64,000 nt of DNA from Monosporascus cannonballus. Taxonomy: Eukaryota; Ascomycota; Sordariomycetes; Xylariales. The notes beneath the pieces are model-generated. The model ran no database searches and was not told the origin of the DNA. It worked only from the letters and a program-made list of their open reading frames with translations. This document shows positions 36,324-45,558 of the stretch, piece by piece. The first letter of the stretch is position 1. Each line of letters opens with the position of its first letter. The translations under genes were made by a program, and so were the position numbers. The stretch is taken from the NCBI GenBank assembly GCA_004154925.1, contig QJNS01000141.1:124001-188000 (forward strand), in the 5' to 3' direction.

Positions 36324-37766
36324 TTAGGAGGTCGTCATGAACAGACCGATGGGGCAGGGGTTGTAGTCCTGGAAAAAGCGCAGGCTGGTGTCTCCGCCGG
36401 CGATGTTGGCCATCTCGATGCTGACGCGCTCACCGGCAGGGCAGTTGAAGGAGGCGATTTCGTAGGCGTTGCCGGGCTTGACGGTGAACTGGCCGAGGTC
36501 CTCGGCGACGTCGGGCACGTTCGAGTAGGAGGTCTGCTGGTCGACGGGCCTGCTGAGGTGCGCAAAGTCGAGCTCGCCGGCTCCCGAGAAGGTGAAGGAC
36601 GACGTCTCGAGGTCCTCGTGCTCGGGGAACAGGAACACGAGCTTGCAGGTCTTGCCCTCGGCCGAGGGAGGGACGTTGAAGTCGAAGACGCTGGACTCGG
36701 TCTCGCTCACCTCGCCGAAGTACGACGTGCCCTCGGCGACGTCCGGCTTCGAGCTGTCGATCGGGATGATCAAGGTAGGCAGGTTGAACTCTCCGGCGTT
36801 CTTCACGTCGCCTGGGCACGAGTCGGGGATGTCGACCTCGCTAGGCGCGGGGAAGGGAGCAGAGTGGTCGGGAGTGGTGGGGGCCGGGGAGGTCTCGGGG
36901 CCAGAGGGCTTGGGAGAGGTTGCTGGCGGCGGCGAGGGCTTGTAGGTGACAGTGGTTTGAGCAGTGGTGGTCTGAGGGGGCGCGTGGGCTGTCGTGGTCT
37001 CGGTAGGGCCGGGAACCGTTTCAGTTGGATACTTAACGGTCTTGGTCTGGGTAGGGCCGTGGACAGTCTCAGTTACAGTAGGACCTGGAACGGTCTTCGT
37101 TTCCGTAGGTCCAGGGACGGTCCTGGTTTCGGCAGGACCGGAGACAGTCTCCGTATGGCCCTCGGACCCACAGTCGCTTACGGTCTCAGTGACAGTGGTA
37201 ACGACGGTTGACACCGATAGCTTAGGAGTCTCAGCACAAGTAGCGGGGGGGCTGCTAACGGGGTAGCTGGTAGCAGGGGGAGCGCTGGTAGCCGGGGCGC
37301 TACTCGAGGAACTGGCCTCGCAGTCGCCGGGACGGCATCCATCAGCAGACAGGGTGGTTTCGTGGCAGTTCTGCGCGTTCTCGTCGAGCGTCAGGTAGAT
37401 GTTGACCTCGTCCTTCTCGCCAGCGTCGCACTCGTAAAAGGTCTTCTGACCCCTGAAGGACACCAACCCGTCGCAGCCCATCTCGAACCCGGTCTCGGGG
37501 GTCTGGTTCTCGTCGCACTGCAGCACCATGGATGGCGGCGTCCACCAGCAGCCCCGGCCCTTGGCGTCCGTCACGGATCCATCGTTGATCGTGAACCCGG
37601 AAAGGGTCATGTGGGCGCCGGCGCGGCTCTGGCCGCTCTCATGCTGGCCGACCGGGAACTCGACAGCACCGTGGGTGTTGACGGTGAACTTGCATCCGGC
37701 GTCTCGCCGCGCGAGGGAGCTGACTCCCGTGGCAGCCGCCAACGTGAGTGCGGGCTTAATCCCCAT
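36324..37766 (-). CDS. Secreted PIR1-like / But2 C-terminal domain cell-wall protein
   Basis: Single exon, 480 aa. An N-terminal signal peptide (M-G-I-K-P-A-L-T-L-A-A-A) is followed by a dibasic site R20-R21, a possible Kex2 cut. Residues about 24-145 resemble the cysteine-bearing PIR1/PhiA-type wall domain (G-R-G-C-W-W-T-P-P, Q-C-D-E-N, G-C-D-G, F-Y-E-C-D). A Ser/Thr/Pro linker follows, containing V-P-G-P-T-E-T type repeats (about 195-265), a likely O-mannosylated stalk. The C-terminal about 160 residues (P-T-L-I-I-P-I-D-S-S to the end, G-L-F-M-T-T-S) match the But2 C-terminal domain common in fungal secreted proteins. No GPI signal is visible. Likely role: wall or surface structural protein. 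The family name comes from a fission-yeast ubiquitin-like-protein binder and does not imply that function here. Confidence 0.87.
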   Translation of the reverse strand: MGIKPALTLAAATGVSSLARRDAGCKFTVNTHGAVEFPVGQHESGQSRAGAHMTLSGFTINDGSVTDAKGRGCWWTPPSMVLQCDENQTPETGFEMGCDGLVSFRGQKTFYECDAGEKDEVNIYLTLDENAQNCHETTLSADGCRPGDCEASSSSSAPATSAPPATSYPVSSPPATCAETPKLSVSTVVTTVTETVSDCGSEGHTETVSGPAETRTVPGPTETKTVPGPTVTETVHGPTQTKTVKYPTETVPGPTETTTAHAPPQTTTAQTTVTYKPSPPPATSPKPSGPETSPAPTTPDHSAPFPAPSEVDIPDSCPGDVKNAGEFNLPTLIIPIDSSKPDVAEGTSYFGEVSETESSVFDFNVPPSAEGKTCKLVFLFPEHEDLETSSFTFSGAGELDFAHLSRPVDQQTSYSNVPDVAEDLGQFTVKPGNAYEIASFNCPAGERVSIEMANIAGGDTSLRFFQDYNPCPIGLFMTTS

Positions 37767-39289
37767 GGTAAATTATTCAAAGCGATGGTAAGAATAACGA
37801 GAGTCTTTGGGATCTGGGAACTAAGTCCGAGCGATTGAATGAGCAGGCAGAGAAGTGTCCTAGATCGACTGTTTGAAGACCTGGCGTGACTGGTACGAAT
37901 CGAGTCGATAATATGTCAGAATCCCTCCCCCTTTTATGATTGACTTCACCAACCTCTCCTCCATTGTCCTCGGCAGCGATAAGACAGTATAGGTGACGAT
38001 TTCTGTAATCCGACGTCATGCCTCAGACCTCGCATTGCGATGATGTGTCGCTGTCAACTATCCACCAGCTATCCGTGACGGCGCTATGCCTAGCAACGAC
38101 GGGATGAACCCCTTTCTCCGCAACATGCTCCGCTATGACCGCTGCAATATATCATAGGTCACGTAATGGGATCTACCGATCGATCTATGTCCCCGCCCCC
38201 TTTCGGTTGGATGTTACTAGTGCGAATCGCGGGCCGCTGTAACTAGGGTGGTTGGACACGGAACAGTGGAGAGACTATGTTACCGGAACCCGTGGCAGTG
38301 TGTACAGACCACTTCGCGGCGGTTTTTTTCAACCCGCTTCTCTAGGAAAGCCGGAAATCGATCGATTTCTAGAATTCAACTATGTTCCAAGGACTTGCGC
38401 CATTTCTCTTCTTCGACCCACAGAAGCATTCCCGAATTCATGCTACCGAGTATTATACCGCTCCTTAGGAAGCACATGTACGTGCACTCTTCCTGAATCT
38501 GACTCAGGTGCTAGTAACGCAATACCACCAAAAACAGAAACTAACTAGGGTCCATAACTGAATGGCAGGATAAGGAAACCAGTTTTATCTACTAGTTCCA
38601 GATCTGGCCATGAGTTCTACGTGCATGAGCCCAATTCAACATGGCGCAAAGTATAATGTTTCCATAAAAGGAACTTTGCTATGAATGCTTTCCTTTAGCT
38701 TACCATCAGGGTGGAAGGGTTCCACGTTGCATATGTCCAACTACTGTAGAGATAATGTCGGGAAACACAACACGACTCGAGGGATGCTCTTACCATGATT
38801 CAGTGAACCAGAATCAAAAGCCCAATGCGAAATTGACACAGGATTGCCAGAATATAGTCTTAGTGCTTAGAGGTTACCAGAGAAAGGTTAACTGATATTT
38901 CGAGTCGCGATAAAGATGTGATCTTCGACGGACTTGTTGAGGAGCTGATCTTATCGAGCACGAAGTGTTCACGGGTAGTGAGCTTCTCCGTGTCCTGTTA
39001 ATGTTCCACTTCCAAGTCACAAAGCACAGCCAATCACAACCCACTCCGGCGCTCCGGGATCCTATCGCAGACCGGCTTGATCTAGTCTAGCGCGGCTCAC
39101 GAGGAATTCCACCCCATTCGCCAGCTTGGCAGGATGGAGAAACTGAGATCATATAGACCCCGTCGTACGTAGTTGATGTCACGGTAATTTTTTTTACTTT
39201 CCTAAGGAAATCCGTTAGCCGCAGCTCAGAGGAAGCTCTAGGCCTAGTAAGCCCATCCTATAGGCAGCGCTATCGTCGCCGCTCCTCCA
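37767..39289. other. Divergent intergenic region (wall protein / MYND protein)
   Basis: About 1.5 kb between two divergently transcribed starts, so it should hold both promoters. No recognisable coding sequence; the short open frames (for example 38,248-38,548) resemble nothing and overlap in two frames. A homopolymer TTTTTTTT lies near 39,189. Confidence 0.6.
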
Positions 39290-40093
39290 ATGCCAGATTT
39301 TTCCGATTCTGCCGTCTTTCCTCAGTTCGGGGAGCTGCCCCCCGCAGGTGCTTCCAGCACCGGGACAGACGGCAGCACTGCCAGTACCAGCACCAACACC
39401 AGTGGCACCGCCGCCACCAAGGCGGGAAGCGGTGGCTGGTTCCTGCTAGCCCAGGTCAAGGAGGACATGACCATCACGAAGCCGACGCTCATCGTGACCG
39501 ACCGCGCGGGCGTCGACTTCGCCGTCACGTTCGAGGATGCGGGCCTGAACCTCAGGGGAGACCTGGGCGCCAGGAAGGGCCACACGTTGGTGGTACCGGG
39601 TGCTCGGCGCACGGACAGGGAGGGGGAGGGGAAGAAGGCCGTCGTGCGGGTCGGGGCGGGCAGGGGCGCACAGGTGCGGGTAGGTTTGCGCTCACTCTGT
39701 CAATGTGATTACCGAACCGATTGGGAGCCGAGTGGCCGGGTTGCCGCTGTTCGATGAGGAAAGAGGCTTTGGGCTAATGGATTTTTGGTGGGGCCGCCCG
39801 AGCAGGTTATCCCCGGCAGCCTGGAACGGGTGCTGGAGCTTGGCCGCGTGGCCGGCAGCGAGACTGTTGGGAAGCAGTGTGCTGCCTGTGGCAAGACCGA
39901 TGGTCCGCTTATGCGATGCACGGGGTGCAGCACGGCGTCCTATTGCAGTAAGGTGCGTTACGGATTCCACCTCGAGCCTCGATTACCAATGGCTCACCGT
40001 CTTGTGCAGGCTTGTCAGGTGAACGGCTGGAATGGGCTGGGCCACAAGTCCAACTGCAAGGTTCTTAAGTCCATAAGAGAGATCTGGGCATGA
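39290..40093 (+). CDS. MYND zinc-finger protein
   Basis: Three exons (39,290-39,679; 39,806-39,952; 40,010-40,093), 621 nt, 206 aa. The introns have donors GTAGGT and GTGCGT and acceptors GCAG; the first (126 bp) has a CTAAT branch word. The C-terminal MYND finger is complete: C155-x2-C158, C168-x2-C171, C177-x3-C181, H191-x3-C195, split by the second intron after Y-C-S-K. MYND fingers bind two zinc ions and mediate protein-protein contacts. The N-terminal 130 residues have a Ser/Thr/Gly-rich stretch (about 20-45) and then a folded-looking segment with F-L-L-A-Q-V-K-E-D and D-F-A-V-T-F-E-D that I do not recognise. The 3' end faces the oxygenase gene across 221 bp. Confidence 0.85.
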
Positions 40094-40314
40094 CGGTGCA
40101 CGAAAGCACTGTCGCCAGCTAGCATAATCCGGTAAAAGCTTTCTGTCCCGTTTTACTCTGCATGCGTCTTGCGACTCTGGACCGGTTAACCGGGGAAACG
40201 CTTCATTTATAAAATATGTATACTGACAAAATCCAAGTGGTGCCTTATCAAAAGGAGAAGCATCGGTCTATGTTCGGACGGTGAAATCCCAAGGCCAATC
40301 TAAGCTCCCACTGT

Positions 40315-41208
40315 TCATGTCGATCCTGACGATCCCGCATGGCTCGGTTCCTCCTCGATGCGCAATCTGTACAAGAGATCGCTCCGCACGGTATACTTAA
40401 CACCTTGCCTGACATCATCCCCCGAGTGATAGAGCCTCGCGTGTTGAAAAATAAGGACCCTCCCGGCTCTCGGATCCACATCCATCTTCCTGTTCTCGTC
40501 ACCGGACAAGAAAGACGTCGCGCCCCCAACCAAGTCCGCCTCCTTGCCAACCTCTTGCTGGGAGTCGTTCAAATACAGGTGCAGGGTGAAATGAGTGCGT
40601 AAGACGCTACCGTCCTCCGCCTGTTCGCTATACGCGCCGTCGCAGTGCGGCCTGAAGAATTGCCCCTTGCCGTACTTCAGGAAGCGCATGCGCTTGTTGA
40701 CGCGGTGGAAGTCCCAGGACACGTCCTTACCCTCCTTCGCGCGGGTGCCGAGGAGATCTCCGTTCTTGAACGACGAGAGCGTCTCCCTGATCTCGGGGAC
40801 TCGCTCGATGCGCGCCCAGAGGCGGTCTACAATCTCCTGGTTGTCCCAGATGATGCGGTCGCTGTTGCGGTACTCGGGGATGAGCACCTCGTGACCGGCC
40901 CCCGCGTTGACGAGTGCGGGATTCCACGAGGATCCCGGCACCGTCTTGTCCTCGTCCCGGACGCTCGCCTCCGCCAGCTCTATGAGCTTGGCGCACTCTG
41001 AGGGGCTAAGCACGTGGTCGAGAATCACGGCGTATGCTCCCTTGTACTGGGGCAAAACGGTGCTCTCAAAGTCTATCTGCCTAAACGTGATGGGCTTCGC
41101 GTCGGGCGGCTCCGATCCGAGATAGTCTTCCGGAATGTCCACCTCTTTTGACTCGTAGGACATTTTAACTGGCATGGGCATCTGGTTCTTCTTCTTCGCG
41201 CCAAACAT
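40315..41208 (-). CDS. Prolyl 4-hydroxylase-like Fe(II)/2-oxoglutarate oxygenase
   Basis: Single exon, 297 aa, with no signal peptide, so probably cytosolic or nuclear. The double-stranded beta-helix core is C-terminal. R-P-H188-C-D190-G gives the iron-binding H-x-D, H261 in L-Y-H-S-G-D is the distal iron ligand, and K271 or R275 in G-V-K-Y-T-V-R is placed to bind 2-oxoglutarate. V-L-S-P-S-E-C-A-K-L-I (about 66-76) is the usual start of the P4Hc domain. Such fungal proteins are annotated as 2OG-Fe(II) oxygenases that hydroxylate proline or small molecules; the substrate cannot be told. The gene is convergent with the MYND gene and divergent from the aldolase gene. Confidence 0.9.
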   Translation of the reverse strand: MFGAKKKNQMPMPVKMSYESKEVDIPEDYLGSEPPDAKPITFRQIDFESTVLPQYKGAYAVILDHVLSPSECAKLIELAEASVRDEDKTVPGSSWNPALVNAGAGHEVLIPEYRNSDRIIWDNQEIVDRLWARIERVPEIRETLSSFKNGDLLGTRAKEGKDVSWDFHRVNKRMRFLKYGKGQFFRPHCDGAYSEQAEDGSVLRTHFTLHLYLNDSQQEVGKEADLVGGATSFLSGDENRKMDVDPRAGRVLIFQHARLYHSGDDVRQGVKYTVRSDLLYRLRIEEEPSHAGSSGST

Positions 41209-42793
41209 TGTGAATAATCGCGATGGGGTAGCAGGGTTAGTTAAGGTGACTTGGCGTAAGGGAATAGTAAATAGAGGGTGTGTGCAGTGAATTGCGTGAG
41301 AGTATTAGGGCAGGTAGCAGTTGTTTTCATTCGCTAGTTGAGGCTTGAGTCGCTGATGAGCAGTTGATGTTGCAGGGCGGGATGCTTGAAGCACTTGGCA
41401 CGCTGATTCTACTGCAGCACTCAGATTCGGGATTGCAAAGAAGCGCGATTTATATCGGGTGTAATTACAGCCATCCTGGTCCAAAGGGCCAAATACCAAA
41501 TGTTGATACCTTGACGTTCTTAATGTTTGACGGAACCCTGCCGCCTCCATACGAGCCACGTATGAGGAACGGACAAGTCTTTACAGATTCAGCCCTACTG
41601 CAGTAGGAATGAGGCGAAACTGTCAGATCTGCGAGCCACGGCGATGACCCGATTAGAGCACTCCGCTTAATCATTTTCTTACCCGATGTGATTTCTTGAA
41701 GAATCATGTCATTTGCCGTGTTAATGACTCATCTTGGAGATTTTGTAACCGGCCATCCTCCTCGTAGCGAATATCCACCCGAATATCATTCCCAGGCAGC
41801 CGTATTTCGCCGTTTGTTCGACTTACGGTAGCATTCCCAGAGTCTGCATAAATACGCACCCTGGGTTTGCCATGCATATTTATACAGCCGGATGCACTAG
41901 TTGGAGGTAGGCGAGGTAGGGCTTGGCAAAGTTTTATGCCAGATGCACCCCCTTGATACTTCCATCTTTATAAGGGAAAGCTAAGAAATCCAAGTATCAA
42001 ACTAAATTATACCAATCTTAATGGAATGTCCCATACAAATTGCCACCCTTTCAAATGCCTACTCTTGCGTTTCGCACGCAACATGCCGTTAAACAGCTAG
42101 CAGGCATAAAATAATACTGACTGCGAGCATACAAGTAATTATAAGGGTGTGTGCACTAAATAGCTAGTAGATGCAGAATCACAGTAGCTTGTATGTATGT
42201 ACATACAGGTAGATGACTGAACCCAGCACAGCTCGTCATCCAGATGTAAGTATTCCCCAGTTTGGATTGGGATCAGGGCTCTACCATGATTTGGAGGCCA
42301 GAGCACGTACGCCAATTGATATCGTTAATCTACTTTGTCCATTGGAATTCTTATAGTGGCTGCTCCATGCATGCATGTGCTTAAACACCCAAGATAACCA
42401 GAAAGTAGTTTGAAGTGAATAGGGACCGCTGGAGAAGGTTCTGGGGTGGTTCAATTACCAAATTGTGTGGTTGGACTAACGTTAGAGAGGTCGATGAGGG
42501 AATGAAATCGATTCAATGGTCTTCCTGCACCCCCTCAACGCCAGCGAGTTTGGGGAAGATTGAGCAGGTAGCTACTGAGAATTGGCTGTTGATGATTGGA
42601 CAATTCAAGCAATTGAAATATTTCGGGGCAGGTGAAGTTACGCCGCTGTGCACTGGCCCGAGAAGCCGACATTGATAGCCGAAGTTCGGCGCGTCATAGC
42701 CCACGAATACCCCGCGTAGTAGCCATTTCCATCTGCCCCTCCATGAATTAACAAGTAGTAACCTAAAAGTTCTTGCGCGGTTAAGGATGTCGG
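41209..42793. other. Divergent intergenic region (oxygenase / aldolase)
   Basis: About 1.6 kb of promoter-containing sequence between divergent starts. No frame resembles a protein. Short open frames (for example 41,364-41,606 and 42,415-42,675) lack any recognisable pattern. Confidence 0.6.
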
Positions 42794-43891
42794 ATGCTGC
42801 GAAGAAGCTTCTCACAACTCTCGAAGAAAGTAATCGTGCCCAAGATGCCGAGTCCACCACCCAAGGGAATTCACGTGCCGGTACCGACCTTCTTCGTCGG
42901 TAAGCAGACGGCGACCTACAATGACATCGCCGCTCCGTTGGACGTCGAGACTCAGATTAAGCATTCTTTATATCTGGCGAGGGCCGGCATCAAGGGTCTA
43001 GTGATACTGGGGAGCACGGGGGAGGCAATTCACCTCACCAACAAGGAGCGGTTCGAGGTTCTATCCGGCGTCAGGCAGGCTTTTGAGAAGGAAGGGTTCA
43101 AGGACTATCCCATTATCGCCGGCACCGCGACGCAAAACATCGAGGAAACCGTGCAACAACTGAAGGAGGCAAAGGAAGCCGGCGCACAATGGGGCCTGGT
43201 TCTCGTGCCGGGATATTTTGCCGCAGCCACCACGCAGGAGGGCATCATCAAGTGGTTCACTGCCGTGGCCGACCAGAGCCCCATCCCTATCATGATGTCA
43301 GTGATTTCCTACCAAATGACGTTCATGCGTGTACTTATGCTAACATTAATGTATCGCAGCTATCACTACCCAGGCGTCTCAAATAACGTCAAGGTGGTCC
43401 CGTCGACGTACGTTACGCTGTCCAAGCACCCAAACATCGTCGGATGCAAGCTGTCGCACGGTGACCTGTCGTACCACGCCCAGATCGCGGCGAACCCGAC
43501 CATAGACCACACCAAGTTCCACACGTTCAGCGGACTGGGCCAGCAGCTGCTCCCCGTTGTCGCGGTCGGCGGCGCTGGCGCCATCGACGGTTCGGCAGGG
43601 TTCTTCCCCAAGACCGTCGTCAAGCTCTACGAGCTCTCGCTCAAGAACAGCCTCACCGAGGAGGAGGTCAGGCGGCGCCAGCTGCTCCAGTTCAAGGTCA
43701 GCTCGGTGGAGGAGCTTGTCGTCAAGTACGGCACCGTCGGCATCAAGGAGGCCATCAGCAGGCTGCGGGGCTTTGGCGATCGCGATGGAACGCGGTTACC
43801 GCTCCACGGCGGGATCCCCGGCGGTGATGCCGAGTGGGCGAAGTGGAAGGAGGTTATTGACATGATGGAGGAGGAAGAGAGCAGCCTCTGA
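42794..43891 (+). CDS. DapA-family aldolase (4-hydroxy-2-oxoglutarate aldolase-like)
   Basis: Two exons (42,794-43,296; 43,360-43,891), 344 aa. The 63-bp intron (donor GTCAGT, GCTAAC branch, CGCAG acceptor) keeps the frame, so an unspliced reading also stays open. Its removal restores I-M-I-Y-H-Y-P-G-V. Class I (beta/alpha)8 aldolase features: G73-S-T-G-E76, Tyr169 in the Y-x-Y-P block, and K198 in G-C-K-L-S-H-G-D, the Schiff-base lysine. Fungi do not make lysine through dihydrodipicolinate, so a 2-oxo-acid aldolase role (hydroxy-oxoglutarate or sugar-acid breakdown) is more likely than DapA itself. The first 17 residues (L-R-R-S-F-S-Q-L-S-K-K) could be a mitochondrial presequence; translation could also begin at Met18 (42,845). 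Confidence 0.88.
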   Translation: MLRRSFSQLSKKVIVPKMPSPPPKGIHVPVPTFFVGKQTATYNDIAAPLDVETQIKHSLYLARAGIKGLVILGSTGEAIHLTNKERFEVLSGVRQAFEKEGFKDYPIIAGTATQNIEETVQQLKEAKEAGAQWGLVLVPGYFAAATTQEGIIKWFTAVADQSPIPIMMSVISYQMTFMRVLMLTLMYRSYHYPGVSNNVKVVPSTYVTLSKHPNIVGCKLSHGDLSYHAQIAANPTIDHTKFHTFSGLGQQLLPVVAVGGAGAIDGSAGFFPKTVVKLYELSLKNSLTEEEVRRRQLLQFKVSSVEELVVKYGTVGIKEAISRLRGFGDRDGTRLPLHGGIPGGDAEWAKWKEVIDMMEEEESSL

Positions 43892-45529
43892 GGCTGCAGG
43901 TATTTGTAAAGATACAAGGCTAGCTCCGACGTAAAATGCATTCAAACCCAGCCCATGTTCCTTTCGACCGTTTTGCTATTAGTGCGATAATTATTGGTAT
44001 AGCTGTCAACTACTGGCACCAGGTGTTAGTGTGTGTAGGAATAGTTCCTTCTTCAGGGGGTCGAAAACATCCGCAGATATTCTCGCCCAGCATAACTGGA
44101 GCGGCATCGAATTTGGCGTACTCAGCTGCGTATGTTACTGGCGGTCGATCACCGTATTCAGCTTTGTTGGGTTTAGAGCCGAATTCCAGGAGGGCTTGGA
44201 AATCCGTTGTGCGTCGCTAGCGACTACATGTTGTAGAGGACTTGGACGCGCTGCTATATTGACCCCATGGTTCAGCATGTCAACAATTGTTCCCACTGGG
44301 CCATTGTCAGCAGCGGGACGAAAGGGCGTCTACCTGTCCTTCCTCGGAACCTTGAGAGAAGTCCCGCAGATTCGGAAGTAAGTAAAATGGCCGAGCTGAT
44401 GAATTGCATCACGGCATCACGCCTATTGGGCTGCTGCTAACGTAACTGTTTAGGAGTCCGTTGTTCGTCACCCGTAAGACCATCGAGCGGGTCTTGCGAC
44501 CCATCCTGACAACCATCCACATACTGGCCTGGATTTTCTCGCTGCGGACATATCCGGTGTCACGTGCGTTCAGTTCTTTATTCATTCTCGTTTGTGTTGA
44601 TCCCTCTGCCCGTTTCACCCACAAAAGATAGTACCGGTAGTGTCTTGTTGCTCCTGTACTACATCTCGAAAACGGGCCCAGCTACGCCAAATTCATCGGC
44701 TAGTATCCGTATATGTGGCGACAGCTTTGGGCCATTGCCCTCGTTGGCTACTTCTACATCGTCTAGGATATGTGGTGCTGGGCTACTGCACAATGGAAGC
44801 TCCCCACCATTTAAGCGAAGGTACTGCTCTCTTTCTATCGTGTTAACATGTTGACCATAGACGAGTTGGGAAGCGAGACCTACGGGCGGTGAGACGACTG
44901 CCGTTTTGGTATCCGCGGATGCTCCACTGAGCTGATTATCTGTACGCCGCCCTCCCCGGCCCCCTCATTGTGTCATGGGCCAAGCTATTGGGGAATCAGG
45001 CTTACACCGATCCTAGGAGTCCCAGTTGTTGATTTCTGTGTATGTAACTAGCTGCTCCCTAGTTTTCTTCATAAACGTATTATAACCCATATCCTTAGGT
45101 ACTGTGTATACAGCCCCTTACAAGCAAATGAGATGCCACAGTCACGGATAGAGGCGTAATGCGAGCTCCAGGCTGAGCTCACAGCGCAAAGCTCGACGCA
45201 AAGGGTGGAACTGACAGGGATGTCTGGCACGAGCTGCTCGAATCGGCGAAAGCTCCATCGTTGAAAGTCTCCTAAACTAGAGGCTAGCCGAGAATTGGAA
45301 ACCTGGAGCCTAGAAGAGAAGCTCGATTCTTTCAAATCTGGGTTTCGTAATGCGTCAGTGCTCAACGTGATTCTAGCATTGATCGACATGCTCTTTAGTT
45401 TGGAGTCGAGAACCGGTTCAAGAATCTCGAAAGCTTAAAGGAACGAGTGTCCACGGATGAGGATGAGGATGGGTGGACTCTTGGTCAACCCCGATGCCAG
45501 ATGGCAAGTACTACTCCTAAAAAAAAGAA

Positions 45530-45558
45530 AGGAAGAAAGAAAGAAAGAAAGAAAGAAA
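45530..45558. repeat. GAAA microsatellite
   Basis: Run of GAAA tetranucleotides following an A-rich stretch. Simple sequence repeat with no other structure. Confidence 0.9.

Noticed and set aside
36315..37211. 298-codon plus-strand frame opposite the wall-protein gene
   Set aside because: Gly/Val/Arg-rich shadow created by the GC-rich codons of the minus-strand gene; it lacks any domain pattern.
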